Shown: in pieces, positions 28,509 through 36,999 of the stretch | Position numbering within the stretch: position 1 is the stretch's first letter | Layout: each line of letters opens with the position of its first letter | From: a virus | IMG/VR virus record: IMGVR_UViG_3300047994_000054 | Span: 1-64,000 of that record | Strand: one strand, 5' to 3' | Length of the DNA: 64,000 nt | Notes under the pieces: generated by a model | The model's database searches: none | What the model saw: only the letters and a program-made list of their open reading frames with translations | What the model was told of the DNA's origin: nothing | Made by a program: the position numbers and the translations under genes

Positions 28509-31168
28509 GCGTCCTGACGGACCTCACCGACGAGGAGTGCGCACTGCTGGCGATCCTCGACGACCCGTCCGGCATCGAGCTCGCAGAGTTCTGCTTTCTG
28601 GACGAGACGCCCGGCAAGGCGGACCCGTGCTTCCGAGTGCGCGACTACCAGTGGACCTGGTGGACGACGGAGGAGCGCTACCAGATCGACTACTGCTCCC
28701 GTGACGTCGGGAAAGCTCTAGCGACCTCTACGCCACTGCCCACTCCGACCGGCTGGAAGCGCATGGGGGACGTTCGCCCCGGAGACCTGGTGTACGACGA
28801 GCGTGGCGAGCTAACACGCGTGCTCGCTGTGCATCCACAACCCGATGGCCGTCCTACTAATCGCGTGATGTTCGACGATGGTTCCGACCTCTACGCCGAC
28901 GACGACCATCTCTGGGTCACCAGTACGAAGACTGAGCGACGACGTCGACAGGACGGCGTCGTGCGTACGACCGCCGAGATCGCTGCGACACTGCGCGTCG
29001 GCAAGGAGGCGAACCACTCGATTCAGGCTGGCGCTCGGCTGCAAGGCGTGACCGTCGACACCGAGATCGACCCTTACATCCTCGGCTACTGGCTCGGCGA
29101 CGGTGCAAGCCAGAGCGGGCACCTGACGGTGGGGCCGCAAGACGTCACCGAGGTGAGCGAGCTGGTAGCCGAGGCCGGCTGGTCTCTCGCGCCGCTGCGT
29201 CCCATGTACTACCGGATTGCGGTGCCCGGAGTCGACAAGTACACCTGGAAGATGCAGAGCTGCTCAGCGCGACTGCGACGGCTCGGCGTACTGAACGACA
29301 AGAACGTTCCTGCGCACTTCCAGCGTGCTGACGTGCGGCAGCGCATCGCGCTGCTTCAAGGTCTGATGGACAGCGACGGGCATGTGACGCCGACCGGACG
29401 CTGTGAGATCACGCTGTCGAACCATCGACTCGCTCGAGACGTCGCTGAGCTTCTGCGCGGCCTGGGGCAGAAGGTCTACTGGTCCGAGTGCCGGTCGACG
29501 CTCAACGGGAGGGACTGCGGGCCGTGCTGGCGGATCGGGTTCCTGCCGCTGGACATCCAGCCGTTTCGCCTGCGTCGCAAGGCTGATCGGATCAGGCCGA
29601 CGGTTCAGAACTCCCGCCTGTCACGGCGCTACATCGTCGGCGTGGAGCGGGTTCCCTCGATGCCGATGGTTTGCATCGAAGTCGGGGCGAAGTCGCACCA
29701 GTTCCTCGCTGGTGAGGGGATGATCCCCACCCATAACAGTCAGGGGATTCAACTGCGTGCATTTGCCTTTCCGTTCAACTTCCCCGGCCAGGAAATGCTC
29801 ATCACTGCGCCGCAGCTCAATCACCTTGGCCCGATCGTGGACAAAATCGAGAAACTGTTCATGCGCGTGCGCCTTGGTCGGGAAATGCTCCCGAAGATCA
29901 AGGGTGGGGGAATCAAACATCAACCGCAGTTCCAAGCGAGTTTCATCAACGGCGCGGTTATCATGGGTCGACTTCCGGGTCCGACTGGTGCCGGGGCCAA
30001 GGGACAGCACTCCCACCGTCTCGAGATGGATGAGGCGCAAGACTACCCCCAGCAGGGCTGGATGGAGCTCGTCGAGACCATGAAGGACACGCCCGGCGCG
30101 CAATGGCGAGCGCACGGCGTTTCACGTGGCGTCCGGGACATGTACTACCGGCTGACCAACCGGCTCGACCCGGATCTGCCGTTCTACGTCCACCGCTACA
30201 TGGCCATGCATCGGCCCGGCTGGACCGCCGAGGAGCGGAAGTCCAAGATCGCCATCTACGGCGGCTCCCGCGACAACCCTGATTACAAGCGCAATGTTTA
30301 CGGCGAGCACGGCGACGTCACTAACCCGGTCTTTGTGCTCGCACGGCTGATGGCCTGCGTCCGCAATCTGGAGTCGACCTGGGCCGTCGAGTACAACGAG
30401 AACGTCTACGCGAAGCGCAAGCTCGAATGGGAGTACGTCGAGCACTCCGGAATGCCGATCACGGCGCACCTCAAGCTCCCGCAGACCCACCTGCTTGAGG
30501 GCTACAAGTCGTTCTGGGGCGGCATGGACGTCGGCTTCACCAACGACCCGAGCGAGCTGCTGATCTTCGGCCAGATCAGAGTGAAGGACAAGGACGTCAT
30601 GCGGCTGCTCACCCGCATCCACATGATGCGTATCCCGGCACCTGACCAGGCTGCGGTCATCAACGAGGTCATCCAGTTCTACGGGCCGCGCCTGCGCGCG
30701 ATCAGCCTAGACAAGACCGGCAACGGCCTGCCGATCTGGCAGGAGACCATCCGTGGCGGCCGGCTGCACCAGCACGAGGCCAAGATCAAGGGCTACGGCT
30801 TCTCCGAGAAGAAGGCTGTGGCGTATGACGATCGTCCGCTCGAGGGTCGGGAGAAGCCCGAGGACGCGATGATCCAGAAGAACGTCATCGAGTTCGCCAC
30901 CGACGAGCTGCGCGGCCTGGTCGACGCCGGCATGATCGAGCTCCCGTTCGACCAGGAGCTGCTCACGGAGTTCCAGGGCCAGGTCGTCGTCTACGCCCGT
31001 GACGAGTCCGACCGCACGAAGCGCTCGAGCAGGTACGGCGGTGGGTCGTTCCACACGCTCGACAGCGCGAAGCTGGCGATCCTGGGCAAGAGCCTGGAGA
31101 CGATCGAGGCCAACATGGCGCCCCGGCGGCGGCGCGGACCCGTGCTGGATCAGTTCCTCGGCGCGTGA
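28505..31168 (+). CDS. terL: Large terminase subunit with in-frame intein
   Basis: 887 residues before splicing; 546 after removal of a 341-residue intein, the usual TerL size. The Walker A motif CSRDVGK|S is interrupted after Lys70 and restored as SRDVGKSQG. Walker B is RLEMDEAQDYP. The nuclease half shows GMDVGFTNDPSELLI, ISLDKTGNG and FHTLDSAKLAI with the metal-binding Asp residues. TerL translocates DNA into the prohead by ATP hydrolysis and cuts concatemers. ATG 28505 overlaps the GAF gene. Without splicing the ATPase would be dead, so splicing gates packaging. Confidence 0.93.
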   Translation: MSVLTDLTDEECALLAILDDPSGIELAEFCFLDETPGKADPCFRVRDYQWTWWTTEERYQIDYCSRDVGKALATSTPLPTPTGWKRMGDVRPGDLVYDERGELTRVLAVHPQPDGRPTNRVMFDDGSDLYADDDHLWVTSTKTERRRRQDGVVRTTAEIAATLRVGKEANHSIQAGARLQGVTVDTEIDPYILGYWLGDGASQSGHLTVGPQDVTEVSELVAEAGWSLAPLRPMYYRIAVPGVDKYTWKMQSCSARLRRLGVLNDKNVPAHFQRADVRQRIALLQGLMDSDGHVTPTGRCEITLSNHRLARDVAELLRGLGQKVYWSECRSTLNGRDCGPCWRIGFLPLDIQPFRLRRKADRIRPTVQNSRLSRRYIVGVERVPSMPMVCIEVGAKSHQFLAGEGMIPTHNSQGIQLRAFAFPFNFPGQEMLITAPQLNHLGPIVDKIEKLFMRVRLGREMLPKIKGGGIKHQPQFQASFINGAVIMGRLPGPTGAGAKGQHSHRLEMDEAQDYPQQGWMELVETMKDTPGAQWRAHGVSRGVRDMYYRLTNRLDPDLPFYVHRYMAMHRPGWTAEERKSKIAIYGGSRDNPDYKRNVYGEHGDVTNPVFVLARLMACVRNLESTWAVEYNENVYAKRKLEWEYVEHSGMPITAHLKLPQTHLLEGYKSFWGGMDVGFTNDPSELLIFGQIRVKDKDVMRLLTRIHMMRIPAPDQAAVINEVIQFYGPRLRAISLDKTGNGLPIWQETIRGGRLHQHEAKIKGYGFSEKKAVAYDDRPLEGREKPEDAMIQKNVIEFATDELRGLVDAGMIELPFDQELLTEFQGQVVVYARDESDRTKRSSRYGGGSFHTLDSAKLAILGKSLETIEANMAPRRRRGPVLDQFLGA
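28715..29737 (+). mobile_element. Class 3 intein with LAGLIDADG endonuclease in TerL P-loop
   Basis: Residues 71-411 of the precursor (341 aa). It starts with Ala (ALATSTPLPTPTGW), not Cys or Ser. The class 3 marks are present: Trp137 in DDDHLWVTS (block B), Cys390 in MVCIEVG (block F) and Thr409 in MIPTHN (block G), with His410-Asn411 before Ser412. The endonuclease blocks are LGYWLGDG (193-200) and LLQGLMDSDG (283-292). In class 3 inteins the block F Cys is the first nucleophile. The insertion point is between Lys and Ser of Walker A, a site of maximal conservation. Confidence 0.9.
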
Positions 31169-31362
31169 ACCGGCTTGTGGTAGCCGGGGCACGCCTGGGC
31201 GTGACCGTCTTGGCTTGAGGCGCACAGCCGGGCGGCGTTCGGCTGCATCGGCAGGTAGGTCTGGATGCGCTTGCAGTGCGCGCAGACCACCACAAGCCCG
31301 TCCGTCTCGCTGAGGTCCCAGACGAGGTGACAGACGGGCCGAGGGCGCTGGAATCCGGCCAT
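31150..31362 (-). CDS. Minus-strand Cys/His protein inside the late region
   Basis: A 70-residue protein from ATG 31362: VCHLVWDLSETDGLVVVCAH and CKRIQTYLPM, then LCASSQDGHAQACPGYHK, with Cys and His in zinc-like pairs. It is antisense to the end of the terminase gene (19-base overlap) in an otherwise all-plus region. No strong ribosome site is seen. Protein-like composition supports it; expression is uncertain. Confidence 0.5.
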   Translation of the reverse strand: MAGFQRPRPVCHLVWDLSETDGLVVVCAHCKRIQTYLPMQPNAARLCASSQDGHAQACPGYHKPVHAPRN

Positions 31363-31492
31363 GGAAGCGCACTCTAGGCGCTTACTTCGCGCTTACATAG
31401 ACCCCCGTCTGACCTGCGTGTTCATACCAAAATCGAGCAGAATCGAGCAGAATCGAGCAGTTCCCATCCGCGATGTGTCGAAGGAGATCCAC
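31363..31492 (+). promoter_or_regulatory. Gap with triple 10-bp direct repeat
   Basis: AATCGAGCAG occurs three times head to tail at 31431-31460. Upstream, CGCTTAC occurs twice (31379-31395) in an AT-richer patch TTCATACCAAA. A ribosome site AAGGAG lies at 31478-31483. The repeat could bind a late activator or be a packaging recognition site near the terminase gene; no consensus promoter is clear. Confidence 0.5.
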
Positions 31493-31927
31493 ATGGTCCA
31501 GTCAGTCGCGAAGGGCAACGAGAGCGATGGCTTCGTTGACCTCAGCACCCCCGCGGACCCCGCCCTGCTCGCCGCGCTCGCCGACGACATGGCACCGCTC
31601 ACGCCAAGCCAGCCGCTCGACCAGACCACGCTGACGCCAGCCGGCATGACGCGAGCCTCCGTGCTCAATGAGCTCGGCGTCATCAAGGCCGCGATGCGCA
31701 CCTGGTTCGACAAGATGCCCGACCAGGTCATGCGCGAGGCCAGCGCCTACTCGGCGCGCTGCACCGAGCTGTGGACCGAGTTGCGTCTCGTCGAGCAGGA
31801 CGACCGCCGATTCACCCAGCTCCGCACCATGCAGGTGACGCCCGTCCTCGAGGAGATCGACCGCCAGGTCAGCATGGCCAAGAGCCGCATCGCGATCATG
31901 CGGCAAGACCTCGACATGATCCGTTAG
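31493..31927 (+). CDS. Hypothetical protein upstream of portal
   Basis: A 144-residue protein; ATG 31493 follows AAGGAG at 6 bases. The acidic Asp/Leu-rich front leads to helices (TRASVLNELGVIKAAMRTWF, LRLVEQDDRRFTQLRTMQVT) suggestive of a coiled coil. Located between terminase and portal, it may be a head-assembly or packaging accessory. Family not recognised. Confidence 0.75.
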   Translation: MVQSVAKGNESDGFVDLSTPADPALLAALADDMAPLTPSQPLDQTTLTPAGMTRASVLNELGVIKAAMRTWFDKMPDQVMREASAYSARCTELWTELRLVEQDDRRFTQLRTMQVTPVLEEIDRQVSMAKSRIAIMRQDLDMIR

Positions 31928-31940
31928 CGATGGAGAGCCC

Positions 31941-33680
31941 GTGAGCGTCGAGGTCTACGAGAACGCCGTCGAGGTCTATGCCGACACGGTGCGCGGTGAA
32001 CTCACCGACGTCGAGAACGACCAGCTCACGCGCTCCGTGCGCACCGTCGCGGCCGAGCTCTCGAAGTGGCAGAACAACCTGCGGGCCACCACCAACCGGG
32101 GCACGCTGTTCGACCGCTCCGCCTATGCCGCGCCGGACAACGTCTACGCCCAGATGCGTACCGCGCGCTCGGCGGTGATGAACGACGACATCGTGGGTGG
32201 CATTGCCGAGGTCACCGAAGGCATGGCCTTCGACGGCATCAAGTGGGAGTCGTCGGACGCGGACGAGACCGACGTCTTCAACCAGATGGCCACCGAGCAG
32301 GATCTCGACTCGGTGGTGCGCAAGATGCACCGCGAGCTCTACACCGGAAGCACTGTGGTGCTTGGGTTCTGGTGGGGACCCGGCACGTTCAAGGTGCGCG
32401 GCAAGAGCGACAAGGGCAACCAGCGCAAGAAGGAGATGACCGTCTTCTACCCGAAGGCGATCACCACCCTCGACGCCATCAAGGTCGTGCCGGTCGGAAT
32501 GACGACCTTCGGACAGGAACGCCTTGCGTGGCAGGCGACGCAGGAGGAGATCGGGCAGTACGCCCACGTCCTGGACGGCACTCTCCAGGACGAGCTCATG
32601 AACCGCTTCTACGCCGGTCAGTACACGCCGACGGACGTCGTCGAGCTCCAGGAGCTCACCAGCCTGCACGTCGACCCGAGCCGGCTGATCCTGCTGAACC
32701 CCGACATCGTGAAGCGGCACAACCTCACGAAGCCGGACCACCTGCGCTTCGCCGATGTCCGACTGCGGCGCGTGTTCGCGTTGCTCGATCTCAAGCAGCA
32801 GCTGATGGAGGCTGACCGGGTCAACCTGGTTGGCGCCGCGAACTACATTCTCCTGGTACGCAAGGGAGATGACAAGGACCCGGCCTACCCGGCTGAGCTC
32901 CAGAACCTCAAGGAGAACTTCTCCTACGTGGCGAAGCTGCCGGTGATCGTCTCCGACCACCGGCTCCAGATCGACATCATCACGCCGAAGACGGACTTCA
33001 CCTTGGACGCCGGCAAGTACGACGTCCTGGACAACCGCATCGCCGCCACCTGCCTCGGCCTGTTCGGTGCGATCGGTTCGACGTCGGGCAACCGCTCCGA
33101 CACGTCGCTCGACCAGGGCCGCGTGGTCGCACGGGTTCTCGAGAACCGCCGACACATGATCCGCCGCTTCCTGGAGCGCGAGATCGCCCGCGCGGTGGTC
33201 AACCACCCGCAGAACCGTGGCAAGTTCACCGACGAGCCGAACCTGACCTTCGTGCCGAACCACGTCGCGCTGGACGACGACGCCGGCTGGGCGCAGGCGA
33301 TCCTCAACCTCCGCACGACCAACGACCTGTCGCGCGAGAGCACGCTCGAGTACTTCGGCTTCGACCAGGCCGTGGAGGCGATGCGTCGCCAGCTCGAGGA
33401 GCAGTCCGGCATGGACGACATCTTCAAGACCCAGGTGCCGTTCTCGGCCGCGAATCCTGCCGGCGGTGGTGCAGCTGGTGGTGGAACGCCGGGTGGCGCT
33501 GCCCCTGCCGGTAAGCCTGCCGCCGGCAAGCAGGGACCCGGCAACAAGGCTGCTCCCGCTGCACAGGCGCCCGCTGGCGCCCAGGGCGGCAGGCCAGTTG
33601 GTGGAGGCACGCCGCCGAAGAACGCAACGAAGGCACCGGGAACGACCAAGACCGGCGCGACCAAGCCGAGCGGGAGCTGA
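31941..33680 (+). CDS. Portal protein
   Basis: A 579-residue protein from GTG 31941. Identified by size, order (terminase, portal, protease, scaffold, capsid) and features: helical N-terminus, mixed clip and wing region with FYPKAITTLDAIKVVPVG, DPSRLILLNPDIVKRHN and GSTSGNRSDTSLDQGRVVAR, and a crown helix EMRRFLEREIA-like near 405. Twelve copies form the DNA entry ring. The last 95 residues are a Gly/Ala/Pro/Lys low-complexity tail (NPAGGGAAGGGTPGGAAPAG), longer than usual. Confidence 0.8.
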   Translation: MSVEVYENAVEVYADTVRGELTDVENDQLTRSVRTVAAELSKWQNNLRATTNRGTLFDRSAYAAPDNVYAQMRTARSAVMNDDIVGGIAEVTEGMAFDGIKWESSDADETDVFNQMATEQDLDSVVRKMHRELYTGSTVVLGFWWGPGTFKVRGKSDKGNQRKKEMTVFYPKAITTLDAIKVVPVGMTTFGQERLAWQATQEEIGQYAHVLDGTLQDELMNRFYAGQYTPTDVVELQELTSLHVDPSRLILLNPDIVKRHNLTKPDHLRFADVRLRRVFALLDLKQQLMEADRVNLVGAANYILLVRKGDDKDPAYPAELQNLKENFSYVAKLPVIVSDHRLQIDIITPKTDFTLDAGKYDVLDNRIAATCLGLFGAIGSTSGNRSDTSLDQGRVVARVLENRRHMIRRFLEREIARAVVNHPQNRGKFTDEPNLTFVPNHVALDDDAGWAQAILNLRTTNDLSRESTLEYFGFDQAVEAMRRQLEEQSGMDDIFKTQVPFSAANPAGGGAAGGGTPGGAAPAGKPAAGKQGPGNKAAPAAQAPAGAQGGRPVGGGTPPKNATKAPGTTKTGATKPSGS

Positions 33681-33682
33681 CG

Positions 33683-35431
33683 ATGTCCAGTCCGATCACC
33701 ATGGGGAACGGGACCTACCCGATCTCCGACCAGCACTCGGCGGACTCCGCCTGGAAGCTGCGCGGCCGGTCCAAGGACTACACCGAGGCTCAGGTCGTCG
33801 GTCACATCCGCGTGGCCGTGAAGAAGCTCGGCCTGACGATGCCCGGCGAGGCACCGGCGACGACGGCTGCCGGTGGCATCCCCGGTAAGCAGATGATCTC
33901 GGGCGCCAGCCGGCCGCACGGCTTCGTGTTCCCCAGCAACCTGCCGCCGTGCGCGCAGTGCGGCCATGCAGCCAACGACTCGGTGCACGTCAACCCGCCG
34001 CGCGCCGGGATGTCGAACATGGCTGCTGGTACCTGGGGTCGCATGGTCATCGCCAGCGAGACGCACGGCGCGCCCGAGCGCGTGAAGGCCGAGCGCGTGA
34101 AGGCCGAGCGCGTGAAGGCCGAGCGCGTGAAGGCCAAGGCCGGCACTGGCAGCGACAGCCCCATGAAGATGCCGCGCCGTTCGCACGCCTACACCAGCGG
34201 ATACACGAGCTTCAACCAGTCGCTGCCCTGCCTGGCGTGTGGTCAGCCGCTCGGCTCGTCGATTCACCCGGCCGGCATGCAGTCCGGCACGCTGCCGATG
34301 GGCTCGAACGACGGCGCCTACGGCGGTCTCGCCGGTGGTCAGACGGCCATCGCTTCGGACGCCGGCAACACTCAGCAGGGCACGCAGCAGGGCGACAAGG
34401 TCCCGGCGTCGGACCCTGGAACTGGCGCCGGGCCGGAGGAGGGCTACGGCCAGATGGTCCTGGTCCGTCATCCGTTCCGCGAGCTCCAGGGTGAGAACAC
34501 GATCGCCAAGCCCTACCAGCTGTGTGCGCTGTGCGGCTTCGGTGCCGACGACGAGGTTCACCAGAACGTCGACAACGACGCCGACCAGAACCTGGTCAAG
34601 GTGACGAAGATGATCGGCAACCGTGGCGTCGGCTCACCTCAGGGTGGCGGCGTCGTGGGTACCGGCGAGGCCACTCGAGCGTTCGTGACGAGCCTCAACG
34701 GCCGCACGATCGTCAGTGCCCCGGCCAGCCTGCTCACCGACCCTGACGGTCTGCCGCGCGCGGTTGCTGCCGCCTGGGAGGAAGCCAGCAAGGCGAACCC
34801 GAACTTCATGTGGATCGAGGGTTGCTTCGTCGAGGCCGACCAGGCGAACCGCAACCGGGACTTCTGGTCGACCAACGACCTCCAGATCGGCGAGCCCACC
34901 GTGGCGCACGGACCGCTGAACTGGCTGCACGAGGAGCGCCACATCATCGGCACGCTCGCGGCTGCCCAGCTGGTCATGCCCGACGAGACCAGTGGCGAGC
35001 GGGCGCACATCCGCTCCCTTGCCGCCGTCTGGCGCTACCTGTGGCCGATGGAGGCTCGCGTCATTGCCGCTGCCAGCGACGACAAGAAGCTCTGGTACTC
35101 GATGGAGTGCATCTCGAAGACGGTGGCCTGCCAGTCGCCCGGCTGCACGCACGAGCAGCCCTACGGCGAGTTCATGATCGAGCCCGCGACTCGCTGTCCG
35201 CACGTGAAGGCCGGCGCCCCACGGCGCTACGTCGAGCCTCGCTTTCTTGGCGGAGCGATCATCGTCCCGCCGAAGAACCCCGGCTGGGGCAACGCCAACG
35301 CCACCGTCATGCGTCAGGCCGCGATGATGGCCGAGGGGCAGCAGGAAGCGTTCACAGGTATGACGACCACCGACGCCGAGCTGATGGTCGCCTCCATCAT
35401 CCGGTACGCGACCGAAGGGAATGCAGCATGA
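33683..35431 (+). CDS. Putative capsid maturation protease with three zinc knuckles
   Basis: A 582-residue protein. The first 310 residues contain three similar fingers: PPCAQCGHAANDSVHVNP, LPCLACGQPLGSSIHP and QLCALCGFGADDEVHQN, separated by Gly/Ala linkers and four ERVKA repeats. From about 330 the sequence resembles a prohead protease: FWSTNDLQIGEPTVAHGPLN, WLHEERHIIG and LWYSMECISK, which could supply catalytic His and Ser. The position between portal and scaffold supports the role. The knuckles are an odd addition and may bind scaffold, DNA or the portal. Confidence 0.7.
   Translation: MSSPITMGNGTYPISDQHSADSAWKLRGRSKDYTEAQVVGHIRVAVKKLGLTMPGEAPATTAAGGIPGKQMISGASRPHGFVFPSNLPPCAQCGHAANDSVHVNPPRAGMSNMAAGTWGRMVIASETHGAPERVKAERVKAERVKAERVKAKAGTGSDSPMKMPRRSHAYTSGYTSFNQSLPCLACGQPLGSSIHPAGMQSGTLPMGSNDGAYGGLAGGQTAIASDAGNTQQGTQQGDKVPASDPGTGAGPEEGYGQMVLVRHPFRELQGENTIAKPYQLCALCGFGADDEVHQNVDNDADQNLVKVTKMIGNRGVGSPQGGGVVGTGEATRAFVTSLNGRTIVSAPASLLTDPDGLPRAVAAAWEEASKANPNFMWIEGCFVEADQANRNRDFWSTNDLQIGEPTVAHGPLNWLHEERHIIGTLAAAQLVMPDETSGERAHIRSLAAVWRYLWPMEARVIAAASDDKKLWYSMECISKTVACQSPGCTHEQPYGEFMIEPATRCPHVKAGAPRRYVEPRFLGGAIIVPPKNPGWGNANATVMRQAAMMAEGQQEAFTGMTTTDAELMVASIIRYATEGNAA
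34076..34135 (+). repeat. Four perfect 15-bp tandem repeats
   Basis: GAGCGCGTGAAGGCC occurs four times in a row within the protease gene, encoding ERVKA units between the first and second zinc knuckle. Perfect identity implies recent slippage expansion; the copy number may vary between isolates. Confidence 0.9.
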
Positions 35432-35643
35432 CCACGCCCACACCGGCTCCCGTGCCGGACCCGAACAACACCAACCTCGCCGACGAGAACGAGGAGAACC
35501 CGGCGTTCAACGAGAACGCCAACTTCGAGGCCGAGCAGGGCATCGACCCCGAGAACGTCTCCCCGACCCAGGACGCCACCAAGGACGAGGAGCCGGTGAC
35601 CGAGGAGCCGTTCAACACCGACACCGGCCAGAGCGGCGTCTAG
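35428..35643 (+). CDS. Small acidic protein
   Basis: A 71-residue protein from ATG 35428 (ATGA overlap). Asn/Glu/Asp/Pro-rich throughout (NNTNLADENEENPAFNENAN), with no hydrophobic core, so probably disordered. Location in the head operon suggests a virion or assembly accessory; function unknown. Confidence 0.7.
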   Translation: MTTPTPAPVPDPNNTNLADENEENPAFNENANFEAEQGIDPENVSPTQDATKDEEPVTEEPFNTDTGQSGV

Positions 35644-35652
35644 GACTACCTG

Positions 35653-35850
35653 ATGGCCATCGGTGACGACGACGCGACGGGGTTTCCGCCTGGGACGATC
35701 CTCACGCCGTTCCAGGCTGACCCGCCGCAGCGCGTGGCACCCCTGACGCCCTTCCAGACCGAAGCCAACAGCGAGGACATCTGGAAGCCACCGGTGTGCC
35801 CGAATCAGGCACTGCCGGCCACCTCGATCGTGTACGGCTCCGCGCCGTAA
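35653..35850 (+). CDS. Small Pro-rich protein with TPFQ repeats
   Basis: A 65-residue protein from ATG 35653. It contains LTPFQADPPQRVAPLTPFQ, a duplicated TPFQ motif, and later a single Cys (PPVCPNQALP). Probably flexible. A head-region accessory of unknown role. Confidence 0.65.
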   Translation: MAIGDDDATGFPPGTILTPFQADPPQRVAPLTPFQTEANSEDIWKPPVCPNQALPATSIVYGSAP

Positions 35851-35860
35851 GGAGACAGCA

Positions 35861-36085
35861 ATGAGAGCAGACCCCATGCACTCGCAGGAGGAGCTCACGG
35901 CGTTCACGCCCGAGCCCGACTACAAGGAGCTGGAGCCCGTCGTCGGCGACCATCGCGGCGAGACCTACACCGACGTCGAGACGGGCCAGCCCCGTTACAT
36001 CCACCCAGCCGATCGGCCGGTGACCTACCTCCAGAAGGTCATCGACGACGAGAAGGCTGCTGAGCAGAAGGAGACGACCCCGTGA
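35861..36085 (+). CDS. Small acidic hypothetical protein
   Basis: A 74-residue protein; ATG 35861 follows AAGGAGACAGCA. Glu/Asp-rich with ETYTDVETGQPRYIHPADRP in the middle and a charged helical end. Stop overlaps the next start as GTGA. Function unknown. Confidence 0.7.
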   Translation: MRADPMHSQEELTAFTPEPDYKELEPVVGDHRGETYTDVETGQPRYIHPADRPVTYLQKVIDDEKAAEQKETTP

Positions 36086-36270
36086 GCAACGTGATCGGTC
36101 CGCCCTACGCGCTGGGTCCGGACGCACCGCCGAACCCGGCCTACACCAGTGGCAAGCCCCACACGCAGTACCCGTTCGCCGAGCTCACCAAGAGGCTGAA
36201 CGGCCAGACGACGTCCGGTGGCGCCGAAGGTGCCAACCCCGATGACGTTCCCCAGGACACCGATACCTGA
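36082..36270 (+). CDS. Small hypothetical protein
   Basis: A 62-residue protein from GTG 36082. MSNVIGPPYALGPDAPPNPA opens a Pro/Gly-rich chain ending PDDVPQDTDT. No clear fold. It may be a short virion peptide; function unknown. Confidence 0.65.
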   Translation: MSNVIGPPYALGPDAPPNPAYTSGKPHTQYPFAELTKRLNGQTTSGGAEGANPDDVPQDTDT

Positions 36271-36447
36271 GGCTCCTGAGGAACCGGCCCTCCGCCCGAG
36301 GGTCTCCAGACACGGCCGCTCGTGGCTTTCGGACAGCCGCGGGCGGCCGTTGTCGTCTGCGAGAACTGTCAGTTCTCGAGAACCTCCTGCCGATGTCCGG
36401 GCTGTAGGCCGGGACTTCCCCTGGCCATTCAGGCCAGAGGAGGAAAG
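36271..36447 (+). other. Gap with palindromes before scaffold gene
   Basis: GAGAACTG-T-CAGTTCTC (36361-36377) is a 17-base palindrome. CTGGCC-ATTCA-GGCCAG (36421-36437) is a hairpin whose right arm runs into the AGAGGAGGAAAG ribosome site of the scaffold gene, so it may tune scaffold translation. An in-frame upstream stretch (from 36322) could encode CENCQFSRTSCRCPGC before the scaffold start, but is not called. Confidence 0.5.
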
Positions 36448-36984
36448 ATGGCCGATCGCACCTTTACCGAGGGCGAGGCGTACGCCCTTGTGGCGCAGGC
36501 CGAGGAGCGGGCTACGGCCGCAGCGCAGGAGCAGCTCACTGCACTGACGACCGAGAACACCGACCTCAAGACCAAGCTGGACGCGCTCGAGGTCCGGGCC
36601 GTTGCCGCCGAGGAGAAGGCCACCACCGCCGAGCAGGCGCTGGAGACCTTCAAGACCGAGGTCGAGACCACGAAGGCAGCCGAGGCCAAGCGCGCAGAGC
36701 GCACCGCCAAGGTCGCCGAGGTGGCCCCGAAGCTCGAGCTCACCCAGGAGCGGTCCGACCGCATCGTGGCGATGACCGACGAGGGCTTTACCGCCTATGT
36801 CGAGGACATCCGCACCGCTGCCGGTCTCACCACCGCCGCTGCGGTGGACGACAAGGGCGTGCCGCGCACGTCCGCTGCGCTGACCGCCGCACCTGCGGTC
36901 ACCGGCGGTGGCCAGCCGGCCCCTGCCACGGCTCAGGGTCTGTTCGCCGCCAAGCAGGCAGCGCGCGTCCCGGCGAAGGTCTGA
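36448..36984 (+). CDS. Capsid scaffold protein
   Basis: A 178-residue protein; ATG 36448 after a very strong AGAGGAGGAAAG. It is nearly all coiled coil (AEERATAAAQEQLTALTTEN, LEVRAVAAEEKATTAEQALE), with an Ala/Pro-rich end and a basic C-terminus (AAKQAARVPAKV), which is the usual scaffold layout of helices plus capsid-binding tail. Located directly before the decoration and capsid genes. Confidence 0.8.
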   Translation: MADRTFTEGEAYALVAQAEERATAAAQEQLTALTTENTDLKTKLDALEVRAVAAEEKATTAEQALETFKTEVETTKAAEAKRAERTAKVAEVAPKLELTQERSDRIVAMTDEGFTAYVEDIRTAAGLTTAAAVDDKGVPRTSAALTAAPAVTGGGQPAPATAQGLFAAKQAARVPAKV

Positions 36985-36999
36985 GGAGGGTGATCTGAC

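Noticed and set aside
31431-31460. Short direct repeats as a CRISPR array
   Set aside because: Three contiguous 10-bp units without spacers; not a CRISPR pattern.
36322-36447. N-terminal extension of the scaffold with CENC..CRCPGC
   Set aside because: The strong ribosome site is at ATG 36448, and scaffold proteins do not start with a zinc finger; kept only as a note.
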